The notes under the pieces were generated by a model, which saw nothing but the letters and a program-made list of their open reading frames with translations, searched no databases and had not been told where the DNA came from. A stretch of DNA of 62,203 nucleotides from Deltaproteobacteria bacterium (lineage in GTDB: Bacteria > Myxococcota_A > Bradymonadia > REDH01), in contig REDH01000086.1 of NCBI GenBank assembly GCA_007693585.1, positions 1-62,203 on the forward strand, read 5' to 3'. Of this stretch, positions 8,671 to 17,903 are shown piece by piece. The position numbers and the translations under genes are program-made. The first letter of the stretch is position 1. Each line of letters starts with the position of its first letter.

Positions 8671-10392
8671 TCAGGGGCTTTCGTCCTGCGCGTTCACCAC
8701 CCGACTGCGCGGGCAGCCGCCCCGCCGCGCCATGCGCACGCCGAAATGCATCTGCCCCAGCTCGGCGGTCGAGTGCGCGTCGGTATTGATGGTGAGCATC
8801 AGCCGGTCCCGCTCCAGCGCCCGCTGGATCAGACGATCGTCCAGGTCCACGCGCCATGGGGAGGCGTTGACCTCGAGGGCGACGCCGGCGTCCGCGCAGG
8901 CGTCGAACACGGCGTCCACATCGAAGGTGAACCCGTCCCGGCGCCCGACCAGCCGCCCCGTGGGGTGGCCGAGGGCGTGCAGGAATCCACTGCCGATCGC
9001 GCGGAGCAGCCGCTCGGTCATGGTCTGCGGGTCCTGGCCCATCCACTGGTGGACCGAGCCCACCACCCAGTCGAGCGCGGCGAGGACGTCGTCGTCCATG
9101 TCCAGCGCGCCGTCCTCGAGGATGTCGACCTCCAGCCCCTTGAGGACCCGCACGGCAGGATCACCCGCGTTGTAGGCGTCGATCTCCTCCATCTGGGCGC
9201 GGAGCCGCCTGGCGTCGAGGCCGTTCGCCACGGTCAGGGAGCGGGAGTGGTCCGTGATCGCGATCCGCTTCAGTCCGCGGTCCCGCGCGGCCTCCGCCAT
9301 CCGGGCGACGGAGTGTCGGCCATCGGAGGCGGTCGTGTGCATGTGCAGATCAGCGACGATGTCCTCGAGGGTGACGAGCTCGGGCAGCCGGTCCTCCTCG
9401 GCGGCACCGATCTCCCCGCGGTCCTCGCGAAGCTCGGGCGGAATGAAGGGCAGCCCCACCGCTGCGAAGATGTCCTCCTCGGTGGCGCACGCCACGAGCT
9501 CGCCATCGGTCGCGTCGCCCCCATCCTCTCCGTCGCGCCGAAAGACGCCCCACTCGCTGACCCGCAACCCGCGCTTCAGGGCGCGGGACCGGATCGCCAC
9601 GTTGTGCTCCTTCGAGCCTGTGAAGTGGTGCAGCGTCGCCCCGAAGACCTCGGGAGGGACCACACGGACGTCGGCGCTCAGGCCTCCGGAGAGGCGGATG
9701 GTGGTCTTGGTGTCGCCGCGCGCCACGACCTCCTCGACATCGCCGTCGGTCGCGAACGCCTCCATCACGGGTCCCGGCTCCCGCGAGGCGACGACGAAGT
9801 CGAGGTCGCCGACCGTCTCGCGTCCGCGCCGCAGGCTCCCGGCGATCTCCGCGCGCTCCACCCCGGATACCTCGCGCAGCAGCCCGAGGAGCCGCTCCGC
9901 GTGTGGCCAGGCTTCGGCCAGCGGGGTTCGCCCGGCCGTGCGTCGCAGGCGCTCGACCTCCTTGAGGATCTTCTCCTCGGTGCGCGCGCCGAAGCCCTTG
10001 AGGCCGGCGATGCGCCCCTCGGAGGCCCGCGCCTCGAGCGCGTCGAGATCGCCGATGCCCAGCTCCTCGTAGAGCGCCTTGACCTTCTTCGGGCCCAGGC
10101 CCTGCACACGGAGCAGGTCGGTGATTCCGTCCGGAAGACTGGCCCGCAACTCGTCCAGCAGATCGCAGCTTCCGCGTTCGCGGATCTGGCGCAGATCCTC
10201 GGCGATGCTCTTCCCGATGCCGTCGACCGCGGTCACTTCGCCCTCGGCGAGCACGGTGTCGAGGTCTTCGGCCATGCCGTCGATCACGCGCGCCGCCTTC
10301 TGGAAGGCCCGAACCCGGAACGGGTTGGCTCCCGTCACCTGCAGCAGGTCCGCGATCTCCTCGAGCCGAGCGACGTAGGTTCCGTTCTCCAT
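8671..10392 (-). CDS. polX: DNA polymerase X family protein with PHP domain (PolX)
   Basis: 573 residues, the usual bacterial PolX length. The N-terminal half is the Pol-beta-like module: helix-hairpin-helix segments (VTGANPFRVRAF, VDGIGKSIAEDL, VQGLGPKKVKALYEELG) and the nucleotidyltransferase signature GSLRRGRE...GDLD. From about residue 340 there is a PHP phosphoesterase domain with metal-binding motifs HMHTTASDG, ITDHS, GLEVDIL, HALGHP, EVNASPW and NTDAHS. Family members fill short gaps and carry PHP-linked 3'-5' exonuclease or AP-endonuclease activity in base-excision repair. ATG 10392 gives the conserved beginning. About 270 bp of sequence without a recognisable gene separates it from DUF423 upstream. 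Confidence 0.92.
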   Translation of the reverse strand: MENGTYVARLEEIADLLQVTGANPFRVRAFQKAARVIDGMAEDLDTVLAEGEVTAVDGIGKSIAEDLRQIRERGSCDLLDELRASLPDGITDLLRVQGLGPKKVKALYEELGIGDLDALEARASEGRIAGLKGFGARTEEKILKEVERLRRTAGRTPLAEAWPHAERLLGLLREVSGVERAEIAGSLRRGRETVGDLDFVVASREPGPVMEAFATDGDVEEVVARGDTKTTIRLSGGLSADVRVVPPEVFGATLHHFTGSKEHNVAIRSRALKRGLRVSEWGVFRRDGEDGGDATDGELVACATEEDIFAAVGLPFIPPELREDRGEIGAAEEDRLPELVTLEDIVADLHMHTTASDGRHSVARMAEAARDRGLKRIAITDHSRSLTVANGLDARRLRAQMEEIDAYNAGDPAVRVLKGLEVDILEDGALDMDDDVLAALDWVVGSVHQWMGQDPQTMTERLLRAIGSGFLHALGHPTGRLVGRRDGFTFDVDAVFDACADAGVALEVNASPWRVDLDDRLIQRALERDRLMLTINTDAHSTAELGQMHFGVRMARRGGCPRSRVVNAQDESP

Positions 10393-10664
10393 GAGCCTTC
10401 CTGCGTTCCGGGAGCATGCGGGCCCACGTCGACACCGGGCCCGGGCCGCCTCGCCCTGCGGCCGCCCCTGACGTGTGCACCGGCCGCCTCCCCCGCAACG
10501 ACCCGCGGCTGCCCCGAGGCACCATGTCCTTCCGACACAATGATCCCATCCCCCGAACACGCGCCTCTTCTGCACGGTGTCCAGGGTCCACGACCGTCTC
10601 GAGGGATTCGAGCCCCACGAATTCGGAACGGCGCCGAGCCTGGGTGTGTCGAGGCGGGACGTCG

Positions 10665-11063
10665 TCAGGCGTCGGTGCGCCGTAGCGTCGAGAACCCCAG
10701 GATCAGCCACCCGGCGATGAGGGCCGCCCCGCCCAGCGGCGTGATCGCACCGAGCCACCGTACTCCGGACAGGACGAGCAGATAGAGCGAGCCACTGAAG
10801 ATCACCGTGCCCGTCAGCAGCAGCCAGCCGGCGCGGTGCGGGCGGGCCGGATGGGCCGCCACCAGCCCCAGTGCAAGAGCATGGAAGACGTGATAGCGGG
10901 CAGCGGTCTCCCACGTCACGAGGAGCTGGGGGTCCTCGATGAGATTGCGCAGCCCGTGGGCGCCGAAGGCCCCGAGGGCGACGCCGAGGGCCCCGAGCAC
11001 GCCGGCGGCGCGCCACCATGGAGAGAGGGAGGGGGCGGTGGGGGGATCGGCTGGGGCGGTCAT
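10665..11063 (-). CDS. DUF423 family small membrane protein
   Basis: 132 residues with four hydrophobic segments. Family hallmarks are [15 protein letters not shown] near the N-terminus, [15 protein letters not shown] in the middle, and [11 protein letters not shown]...[13 protein letters not shown] near the end, as in YgdD-like DUF423 proteins. The molecular function of this family is unknown. Its ATG (11063-11061) overlaps the stop codon of the upstream ABC transporter gene as ATGA, so the two are probably translationally coupled. Confidence 0.88.
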   Translation of the reverse strand: MTAPADPPTAPSLSPWWRAAGVLGALGVALGAFGAHGLRNLIEDPQLLVTWETAARYHVFHALALGLVAAHPARPHRAGWLLLTGTVIFSGSLYLLVLSGVRWLGAITPLGGAALIAGWLILGFSTLRRTDA

Positions 11064-12841
11064 GGTTCGTCCTGGGTGCGTGCGTCCGCGTCGGGCTCGC
11101 CGCTCTGGATGCGCCAGAGGCGTGCGTAGGTTCCGCCTGCGGCGAGGAGCGCCTCGTGGGTTCCGCTCTCCACGAGCCGGCCATCCTCGAGGACGTGGAT
11201 GTGGTCGGCGTGGCGGATCGTGCTCAGGCGGTGAGCCACGACGATCATGGTGCGCTCCCGGGCCACCCGGTGGAGGGTGCGCTGAATCGCGGCCTCGGTC
11301 TCGTTGTCGATGGCGCTGGTGGCCTCGTCGAGCACCAGCACGGGGGGCTCGCGCAGGAGCGCGCGGGCCAGGGCAAGCCGCTGGCGCTGCCCGCCGGAGA
11401 GGCGTTGACCCCGCTCTCCCACCTGCGTGTACAGCCCCGCGGGGAGGGACCGGACGAAGGCCAGGATCTCGGCCTGGTCCAGAGCGCGCTCCAGCTCGTC
11501 CTCGCTCGCTCCGGGACGCCCGAGACGAAGATTCGCGGCGATGGTCCCGTCGAAGAGGAACGTGTCCTGACTCACCAGCCCGAACGCCTCCCGGAGTATG
11601 CGGAGGTCCCACTCCGGCAGCGGCACGCCGTCGAGCAGGATGTGCCCGCTCGTGGGATCGTGAAACCGCAGCAGCAGCTTGAGCAGCGTGCTCTTTCCGG
11701 CTCCGGTGGCGCCCACGAACGCCGTGGTGCGGCCCGCAGGCAGGCTCAGCGACAGGCCGTGCAGCACCGGGGCGCCTGCGCCATAGGCGAACCGCACGCC
11801 CTCGAGGGACAGCTCACCCTCCACGCGTGAGGGCAGGTGCGTGCCGCCGGTCAGCTCCGGGCGCGTGTCGAGGACGTCGAGAACCCGCGTGGTGGACGCC
11901 ATGGCGCGCTGATACAGATCGAAGGTCTGCCCGAGGCGTGTGAGCGGCCAGAGCAGGCGCTGGGTCAGGAACACCAGCACGCCATATGCACCCACCGCGA
12001 GCGTCCCCTCGAGCGCGAGGAACCCACCGTAGACGAGCGTCGCCGTGAAGCCGACCACGATCACCATGCGGATGATCGGAACGAACGCCGCCGACAGACG
12101 GATCGCGTGGCGGTTCGCCTCCTGGTAGTCCGTGCTCGCTGCAGCGACGTGATCCGTCATCGCCTGCTCCGCCCCGAACGCCCGGACGGTGGCGACCCCG
12201 CCGAGCGCGTTGGCGAGCTGCCGGTTCAGATCCGCCACGCGCTCGCGCACCCGCGTGTAGCGCGGCTGAATCCGCGACTGGAACCGGAAGCTGCCCACCA
12301 GAATGAACGGGACCGGGAGGAACGCGAGCACGGCGATCGTCGGCGAGAGCACGAAGAACATCGCGCCCACCGCCACCACGGTCGTCCCCACCTGCAGCAG
12401 ATCGTTCGCTCCCCCGTCGAGAAAACGCTCGAGCTGGTTGATGTCGTCGTTGAGTACCGCCATCAGCTCGCCGGTCGTCCGGCCCTCGTGCCACGACTGA
12501 TCGAGGCGCGTGACGTGGCCGAACGCGTCCACCCGCAGGTCGTGCTGGAGCGTCTGAGCAAGGTTTCGCCACAGCACGGCAAAGGCGTACTCGAAGACCG
12601 ACTCCAGCGCCCACACGATCACCGTCAGCACCCCGAGGGCGACGAGCTGCTGCCGAACGTCGACGACCCCGAGGCCGGCGAGGAAGGAGTCCTCGCCCTG
12701 CACGACCACGTCGATGGCCATGCCGATCAGCAGGGGGGGCGCGAGATCGAAGATCTTGTTGAGGACCGAACAGGCCGTGGCGGTGACGATCCGCCGTCGG
12801 TAGCCGCGCGCGTACCGCAGCAGGCGACGAAGTGGGGACAA
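11060..12841 (-). CDS. ABC transporter with fused permease and ATPase (MsbA/lipid-exporter type)
   Basis: 593 residues. Residues about 1-310 are a six-helix type-1 exporter transmembrane domain. The C-terminal ATPase has Walker [10 protein letters not shown], a Q-loop, the signature LSGGQRQRL, Walker [13 protein letters not shown] and the H-loop VAHRLST, so it should be active as a homodimer or heterodimer. The substrate cannot be read from sequence; lipid, peptide and drug exporters share this architecture. The only start upstream of the first helix is TTG at 12841, because an in-frame stop lies 66 nt further upstream with no ATG or GTG between. No Shine-Dalgarno is evident there. Coupled by ATGA to the DUF423 gene. 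Confidence 0.9.
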   Translation of the reverse strand: MSPLRRLLRYARGYRRRIVTATACSVLNKIFDLAPPLLIGMAIDVVVQGEDSFLAGLGVVDVRQQLVALGVLTVIVWALESVFEYAFAVLWRNLAQTLQHDLRVDAFGHVTRLDQSWHEGRTTGELMAVLNDDINQLERFLDGGANDLLQVGTTVVAVGAMFFVLSPTIAVLAFLPVPFILVGSFRFQSRIQPRYTRVRERVADLNRQLANALGGVATVRAFGAEQAMTDHVAAASTDYQEANRHAIRLSAAFVPIIRMVIVVGFTATLVYGGFLALEGTLAVGAYGVLVFLTQRLLWPLTRLGQTFDLYQRAMASTTRVLDVLDTRPELTGGTHLPSRVEGELSLEGVRFAYGAGAPVLHGLSLSLPAGRTTAFVGATGAGKSTLLKLLLRFHDPTSGHILLDGVPLPEWDLRILREAFGLVSQDTFLFDGTIAANLRLGRPGASEDELERALDQAEILAFVRSLPAGLYTQVGERGQRLSGGQRQRLALARALLREPPVLVLDEATSAIDNETEAAIQRTLHRVARERTMIVVAHRLSTIRHADHIHVLEDGRLVESGTHEALLAAGGTYARLWRIQSGEPDADARTQDEP

Positions 12842-13277
12842 GACGACCGGGGGGAGAAGGGAAGCGGGTGGGACGAAGACGCCGGAGACGACGCGAACCT
12901 CTGCCTAGAACACGGCCGGGGCAAGGTCCACGACGCTTCGCGTGCTCGCGCCCCACCGGAGAGTCCGAGCGCCGACAGTGTGCGCCAGCGCACTGGCGGG
13001 ACCGGGCCGAGCCGGCCGAGGGGCGCCACCGCCCGAAGCGCGGCGATCTTGCCCGCCGTGCGCGCTTCGGGCATCGAGGAGAGCGGGAACCTCCCAGTCT
13101 CGCGATCGCTCCCGTCCGGGCGGTCCGCTCCACTCCTTCGAAGCCCGTTCGAACGACCCTGCGGAAGAATTGCTGTCAGGAACCCGCCGTTCCATGACGC
13201 AGGGAGGGTGTCCGGCCCACAGGGCCCGACCGACGAACCCTCCCCCCGTACCGCGGGACCTCCCATGACCCCCGAGC
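12842..13277. other. Divergent intergenic region between ABC exporter and ECF sigma genes
   Basis: 436 bp with no gene I can support; open frames here are shadows. It must hold the promoters of both neighbours. The only structure I can point to is the dyad at 13175-13198. Confidence 0.6.
13175..13198. promoter_or_regulatory. Inverted repeat carrying GGAAC on both strands, candidate operator or ECF promoter element
   Basis: GTCAGGAAC, a 5-nt spacer, then GTTCCATGAC: the arms pair with a single inserted base. GGAAC is a common ECF sigma -35 core, here present on both strands about 80-100 bp upstream of the ECF sigma gene. I could not pair it with a convincing -10 element. Confidence 0.35.
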
Positions 13278-13904
13278 ATGTCCTCTCCCTCTCCACCAGC
13301 CACGGACCCGAGTACGCTGGCCTACGGCGAGGTGCCCGACGCTGCGCTCTTCCTGCGCGCCTCCGAGGAGGATCCGGAGGCCATCGAGACGCTGCATCGC
13401 CGCCACCACAGCGCCTGGTGCCGAACGGCCACCGGTCTGCTGGGCCGGATCGACCTCGGGGAAGAGGTCGTGCAGGAGGTATGGATTCATGGTCTGGCCC
13501 TCCTGCAGGACGGAAGACTCGACCCCGGGATCGCCACAGCGGCGTTTCGCCGCATGGTCGTGCGGCGCTCGCTCGACCTGCTGCGCCGACGTCGCCGTCG
13601 CGACCGGCTGCTCCGCCTCTTCGGGGCCACCGCGCTGAAGCCCGAGCCCGCGCGACCGTCCGCAGACCCCCTGCTCGGCAACCGACTGCGGCTCGCCCTC
13701 GACCAGCTCCCGGAAGGACAACGGGTTCCGCTCCTCCTGCGCGAAATCGACGGATGGAGCGGGCACGAGATCGCCGAAGCGCTGGACCTGGGCGTGGACA
13801 CCGTGGACCAGCGCATCTCCCGCGCACGGAAGCGGCTGCGGGAGCTCCTCGAGAAGCAGGGCATCACCGACAGCACGCCGGCTCGTGGCCCCGACATGCC
13901 GTGA
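13278..13904 (+). CDS. ECF-type RNA polymerase sigma factor
   Basis: 208 residues, about the length of ECF sigma factors. Region 2 spans about residues 35-110 (IETLHRRHH, GEEVVQEVWIHG, VVRRSLDLLRRRRRRD). Region 4 spans about 140-195 (LDQLPEGQRVPLLLREIDGWS, HEIAEALDLGVDTVDQRISRARKRL), the helix-turn-helix that reads the -35 element. Region 3 is absent, as expected. The ATG at 13278 has only a weak upstream ribosome-binding site. It is followed after 7 nt by a small membrane protein and then a Spy/CnrX-like periplasmic protein, suggesting it is held inactive by them and released by an envelope signal, possibly metal. Confidence 0.9.
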   Translation: MSSPSPPATDPSTLAYGEVPDAALFLRASEEDPEAIETLHRRHHSAWCRTATGLLGRIDLGEEVVQEVWIHGLALLQDGRLDPGIATAAFRRMVVRRSLDLLRRRRRRDRLLRLFGATALKPEPARPSADPLLGNRLRLALDQLPEGQRVPLLLREIDGWSGHEIAEALDLGVDTVDQRISRARKRLRELLEKQGITDSTPARGPDMP

Positions 13905-13911
13905 GGAACGC

Positions 13912-14271
13912 ATGAACCCCGAGACCCTCGACGACGCCATCGACCGCTACCGCGAGGACCGGGACCGGACGATGCAACAGGCTGCGGCACGGGACACCGT
14001 GTCGCTCCAGGACCGGGCCGCGGACGCGCGGCACCGGGCCCGCGCGCTCCGCCGCCTCTGGCGGTGGCAGCGCCACGGACGGACCGTGCTGCCGGCGCTG
14101 GCCGCGCTCGCACTCGGTCTACACCTGTGGGCGACCAGACTGGTCGACCACACCGCGGAGGAGCACGCCCTGGCCACGCTGCTGCTCCTGCACGAACCCG
14201 CCGCCTCCATGGATGACCCATGGGAGGACTGGCTCGCACTGCACCCCGAGGACGAGGAGAACTCGCCATGA
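13912..14271 (+). CDS. Small single-pass membrane protein, putative anti-sigma factor
   Basis: 119 residues. ATG 13912 follows GAGGAACGC, a good ribosome-binding site, and the ORF starts 7 nt after the sigma stop. About 60 charged, helix-forming N-terminal residues (DAIDRYREDRD, RHRARALRRLWRWQRHGR) come before one membrane segment (LPALAALALGLHLWATRL, about 62-80) and a short acidic outer tail. That is the topology of small anti-sigma factors such as CnrY, but I see no zinc-binding ZAS motif and no sequence match, so the role rests on context. Its TGA overlaps the next ATG (ATGA). Confidence 0.65.
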   Translation: MNPETLDDAIDRYREDRDRTMQQAAARDTVSLQDRAADARHRARALRRLWRWQRHGRTVLPALAALALGLHLWATRLVDHTAEEHALATLLLLHEPAASMDDPWEDWLALHPEDEENSP

Positions 14272-15080
14272 AGACATCATCGACCGTCACACGAAAGGTC
14301 AGGGAACACTCCACCATTCTCGCGATCGTGGTGGCCGCATTCGTCGCCGGACTCGTGTCCGGCAGCGCATGGACCCGCGGCGCGGACGCCCGGGAACTGG
14401 CCGCCGACCTCGCTCACCACAGCCTCCTCGCCGAAGCGGCCCCCGACGCCGAAGCCTCTGCGCCCGACGAGCGCGCCCGCCGCGGTGGGGACCACCGCCG
14501 CGGTCAGGGCCAGGGCGCCGGACACGGCTGGGAACGGCTGCAGGACCGCCTCGACCTCACCCCGGAGCAGGTCGCCGCCATCGAGTCCATCCGTCAGGAG
14601 CACCGCGAGGAGCTCTCCGCTCATCGCGAAGCATGTCGCGCCGCAGCACAGCCCCACCGCGAGCAAATGCGGGAGGACATCCGCGCCGTCCTCACCGAGG
14701 AGCAGCGCGCCGAACTGGACACCATCCACGAGCGGGCGCGAGAGCGCGGGCAGAGGGGACAGATGCAGCGTGGCCCCCGCGGCGACGGCGAACGGATGCA
14801 GCGTGGCCCCCGCGGCGACGGCGAACGGATGCAGCGCGGACCACGAGGTGGAGAACCCGCCGAAACCCTGCCCGGCCGCGGCTCCCGCGAGGAGAGGGTC
14901 AACGATGCCGTCCGGATCGACCCCCCCGCCGAGCGCCGCATCGACGGCCGCGGGGGTCGCGACGGACGCGGCACCCGCGGCGAGGGCCAGCGCGGCCGAG
15001 CCTCCGACGAGGTGCGCCGCGGCGACGGCCCGCGCCGGGGCGAGGGCGGTCGTGGACGGGGCACGCAGGGAAGCCCCTGA
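14268..15080 (+). CDS. Periplasmic Spy/CpxP/CnrX-like heavy-metal-sensor family protein with RG-rich tail
   Basis: 270 residues. One N-terminal membrane segment (ILAIVVAAFVAGLVSGSAW) puts the rest in the periplasm. The core (about residues 90-165) is helical with two LTxxQ-type elements (LDLTPEQVAAIESIRQEH and LTEEQRAELD), typical of Spy/CpxP chaperones and of CnrX/ZraP-like metal sensors. His and Asp/Glu residues between them could bind metal. The last about 100 residues are low-complexity Arg/Gly/Asp/Glu, including a repeated 11-residue unit. Translational coupling to the putative anti-sigma gene suggests a sensor that controls the ECF factor. The inducing signal is unknown. Confidence 0.75.
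   Translation: MKTSSTVTRKVREHSTILAIVVAAFVAGLVSGSAWTRGADARELAADLAHHSLLAEAAPDAEASAPDERARRGGDHRRGQGQGAGHGWERLQDRLDLTPEQVAAIESIRQEHREELSAHREACRAAAQPHREQMREDIRAVLTEEQRAELDTIHERARERGQRGQMQRGPRGDGERMQRGPRGDGERMQRGPRGGEPAETLPGRGSREERVNDAVRIDPPAERRIDGRGGRDGRGTRGEGQRGRASDEVRRGDGPRRGEGGRGRGTQGSP
14763..14840 (+). repeat. 33-bp tandem repeat within the Spy-like gene
   Basis: Two identical 33-bp units (14763-14795 and 14796-14828), each encoding MQRGPRGDGER, followed by a degenerate third unit. Exact identity points to recent slippage. Confidence 0.85.
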
Positions 15081-15193
15081 TCCCCCCGAACGGTCGTGCG
15101 GTGCCGATGCACGTCGCCTCCGGTCCCGCCTCAGCCCACAGATTCGCCCCCTGAACCGACCGCCCGCTCAAGCGGCGCGACCCACCCTCGATC

Positions 15194-15240
15194 CGGACGG
15201 CGTGACTTCGGGGGACGAAACCCCCTGACCCCGCCGTCCG
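15194..15240. terminator. Hairpin between convergent Spy-like and Usp genes, possible bidirectional terminator
   Basis: CGGACGGCG pairs with CCGCCGTCCG, with a second inner pairing of GGGGG and CCCCC. No T-tract follows on either strand, so intrinsic termination is only possible. Confidence 0.35.
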
Positions 15241-15334
15241 CTCGAACGGGGCAGTCCCCGCCGCAACCCCCTGCGGGCCGGTCACGCCCCCACCGGAGTC
15301 GCCAACCGTCCCCCCCCCCACGGGTACACACCCC

Positions 15335-16264
15335 TCACCACCCGCCGGCGGTTGACTCCTCCGGCGGCGTGATGACAACCCTGCCCCGGAAGTCCCTGGA
15401 CACCCGGAGGACCGTGCTCCCCGGAAGCGTCGTCGTCACCCCACCGTGGCCCGCGCTCCCCAGGATGATCGTGTCCACCTTTCGCGCCCGCGCGAACGAG
15501 AGGATCTCCCGCGCCGGGATCCCCTGACGAACCTCCCGGAACACATGGTGCTCGCTCTCCTCCCGCTCCACCACGAGGTCGTCCAGGCGCTGGCGCATCG
15601 CCTCGCCCACCGTGCGGTCCACCTGCTCCTCCGACAGATGCCCCTCGATGGCATCCCAGAAGTACGAGGGCAGCGCATAGACCGACAGGACGTGGGTGTC
15701 CGCCTCCTCCACCCTCGGCAACTCCCGCAGAAACGCGAGCTGCTTCGGCGCGCAGGGGCCGAAGTCCACCGGCAGAAGCACGCCCTTCGCCGGCAGCGGC
15801 GTCTCCCCCACGAGCACCAGCGGGCACGGAAGCCGAGCGATCAGCCGCTCCGATGTGCCGCCGAGCATCAGCCGCTCCAGCGCCCCGGCACCACTGCGCC
15901 CGGCCACGACGACATCCGCCTCCAGCTCGCGCGCAAGCCGTGCGATCTCCTGTACCGCACTGCCCGCCGTCACATGCAGGGTCACATCCACATCCGCGAG
16001 ATCCTCCGCCGCCACGAGCGTCTCCAGCTTCTCGTGCGCGACCTCATGGGCGATGCGCCCCAGCTCCAGCGCGTCCAGCGCCATCCCGAACGGCCGCAAC
16101 CACGACACGCTGAACCCCGGATCATCCGAGAGATCGTCGTTGACGTGGAGCACCGCGAGCGTCGCCGACCAGGCCCGCGCAAAGGCCGCAGCCTCCCGAA
16201 CCGCAGCCAGGGCACCCCCGCTGAAGTCCGTCGCCACCAGCACCGTCCGTGTCCCCTCCGCCAT
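15335..16264 (-). CDS. Universal stress protein with two tandem UspA domains
   Basis: 309 residues. ATG 16264 follows GGAGG with 7-nt spacing. Two Usp domains lie in tandem: the first opens VLVATDFSGGALAAV and carries the ATP-binding-type pattern GRSGAGALERLMLGGTSE; the second begins around VLLPVDFGP and ends with GSAGHGGVTTTLPGST. The conserved G-2x-G-9x-G(S/T) signature suggests nucleotide binding, as in the ATP-binding Usp subgroup. Tandem Usps are usually linked to oxidative, energy or stationary-phase stress. It is monocistronic and faces the Spy-like gene convergently. Confidence 0.88.
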   Translation of the reverse strand: MAEGTRTVLVATDFSGGALAAVREAAAFARAWSATLAVLHVNDDLSDDPGFSVSWLRPFGMALDALELGRIAHEVAHEKLETLVAAEDLADVDVTLHVTAGSAVQEIARLARELEADVVVAGRSGAGALERLMLGGTSERLIARLPCPLVLVGETPLPAKGVLLPVDFGPCAPKQLAFLRELPRVEEADTHVLSVYALPSYFWDAIEGHLSEEQVDRTVGEAMRQRLDDLVVEREESEHHVFREVRQGIPAREILSFARARKVDTIILGSAGHGGVTTTLPGSTVLRVSRDFRGRVVITPPEESTAGGW

Positions 16265-16651
16265 CAGCCTGCCTCCGCTCGTCCCGATGAATCCCGCTCC
16301 CAGCTCCCCTCGCCACGCCGGCGACCCCTCTCCAGTCCACCCCTCTAGCCCGTCCCCCCGCACTTGTCATGGCCCACCCCGACCCCCGCACCGGGTTTCC
16401 CTGCGTGACCCCTCGAATTTCTGAGGGCCCTCGCTCCAACTTCGACGCCGATGCCCTGGCACCTTCCTCCCACCTCCGCCTCCGGCGCCTCCCCGAAACC
16501 GGCCTGAGGGAGTATCCGCAGGCAGATCCGAGCGTTCGAATCGCGGCCCAGGAATCTGGCACAAGCGATGCATCCGTGGCAGGCAGGTGTGCCGATCCCG
16601 CCGATCGATGCCTCGCCACGCCCCACCTGCCACCCGACTCGAGGAGAACCC
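16265..16651. other. Divergent intergenic region between Usp and MYXO-CTERM genes
   Basis: 387 bp without a supportable gene. It contains the sigma-54-type element at 16557-16573 reading toward the MYXO-CTERM gene. I see no clear promoter for the Usp gene. Confidence 0.6.
16557..16573 (+). promoter_or_regulatory. Candidate sigma-54 (-24/-12) promoter
   Basis: TGGCAC at 16557-16562, five bases, then ATGCAT at 16568-16573. This gives the required GG-N10-GC spacing and a full TGGCAC -24 box. The expected start near 16583 would leave about 70 nt before the ATG at 16652. An enhancer-binding protein would be needed; I see none in the window. Confidence 0.55.
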
Positions 16652-17809
16652 ATGGCGCCGCACAACCTCCGACCCCTTCCCCTGCTTGCCAGCCTCGCAC
16701 TCACGGCGATGTTCGCCACCACCGCCGCCGCCGACCAGGCGATCTGCATGGACGACGCCGACTGCGCTCCCGGGGAGATCTGTGTCGAGATCCCCTGCCC
16801 AGGCGACTGCGAGCCCGTCTGGGAGGCCTACTGCATGTCCGCCGAAGACGGCTCCGGGGAGGGCCCCCCGCCATCCGGCGTCCCACCCATGCCCATGCCC
16901 GAGCCGGACTACGGATGCGACAGCAACGCCGACTGCGACGAGGACGAGTACTGCCTCGACACCATCGGGGAGTGCGTGCCCGACTGGTTCGTGGCCTGCG
17001 CGAACGACAGCGACTGCGGCGCAGGACTCCGCTGCATCGACATCGGCGACATGATGGGGGGCTCGGGTTCGTGGGAAGATGACACCGACGCCGTCGAGCC
17101 TCTTCCGTTTCCGGGAGAGCGGGACGGCGCGCCCAAGAGCGGCGGCGTCCTCCCCGAAGAGAGCTCGTACTGCCTGCCGGAGTGGCTGAACCCCGAACCC
17201 TGCACCTCGGACGCGGACTGCGCCGATGGCTTCGCCTGTGAACGCGCCGAGATCTGCGCATGCGGCGGATGGGGAGGGGAGCCCGGGGCCGGCGGGGGCT
17301 GGGATGGACCCGAACCCGACTTCGACGAGCGCCAGAAGGACGATCCGGAGTGCGAGTGCTGGCTCGAGGAGGAGGCCTACTGCCAGTTGCAGGAGATCGA
17401 GTGCTCGAGCGCCAGCGACTGCCCCGAGGACTGGACCTGCGAAGCGTGGCACGACGCCGACGGTGTCTGCGCCGTGGACTCCGATGGAAACGAGTGGTGT
17501 GACGAGCCGTCCGACGCACCCGAGAGCGTGTGCCTGCCCCCCTTCTACGGTGACATCGGCGGCGTGGGGGCCGGGGGGGGAGAGTTCGACGAGGCGATCG
17601 GCGGCGCACCGCGACCCGGTGGTCCGGGCGCTGGTCCCGCTGACGAGCAGGCGGCCGACGGCGACGACTTCCTGAACAGGCCTGACGCCGAAAGCAGCGG
17701 CGGCTGCAGCGCAGCCTCGGGAACGCCCGCGCCCCTGCCCTGGAGCCTCCTGCTCGTCGGGCTCATCGCGCTCTCGACCCGGCGCCGCGACGAAGCAGCG
17801 GGCTGCTGA
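16652..17809 (+). CDS. Cys-rich secreted protein with MYXO-CTERM sorting tail
   Basis: 385 residues. ATG 16652 follows GAGGAG and starts a clear signal peptide ending near TTAAADQ. The mature protein is a series of Asp/Glu- and Cys-rich modules (CMDDADCAPGEICV, CDSNADCDEDEYC, CTSDADCADGFAC, CSSASDCPEDWTC), resembling dickkopf/EGF-like disulphide knots. The C-terminus has GGCSA, a hydrophobic segment (LPWSLLLVGLIAL) and STRRR: a MYXO-CTERM tripartite signal, processed in Myxococcota by the rhombosortase-like MrtX/MrtC system for surface anchoring. Function otherwise unknown. A sigma-54-type promoter lies about 80 bp upstream. Confidence 0.82.
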   Translation: MAPHNLRPLPLLASLALTAMFATTAAADQAICMDDADCAPGEICVEIPCPGDCEPVWEAYCMSAEDGSGEGPPPSGVPPMPMPEPDYGCDSNADCDEDEYCLDTIGECVPDWFVACANDSDCGAGLRCIDIGDMMGGSGSWEDDTDAVEPLPFPGERDGAPKSGGVLPEESSYCLPEWLNPEPCTSDADCADGFACERAEICACGGWGGEPGAGGGWDGPEPDFDERQKDDPECECWLEEEAYCQLQEIECSSASDCPEDWTCEAWHDADGVCAVDSDGNEWCDEPSDAPESVCLPPFYGDIGGVGAGGGEFDEAIGGAPRPGGPGAGPADEQAADGDDFLNRPDAESSGGCSAASGTPAPLPWSLLLVGLIALSTRRRDEAAGC

Positions 17810-17903
17810 GCACCCTGCGCGACGGAACCCACGCGTCCCCGAGGCCGCGTGAGGACATCGCCAGCTTGTCCTGACTGCACGAAACTGTCACAACGGAGAG
17901 CGC

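Noticed and set aside
12842-13915. Long plus-strand frame overlapping the ABC exporter leader and sigma gene
   Set aside because: Arg/Pro-rich shadow; the sigma factor in another frame has full domain support.
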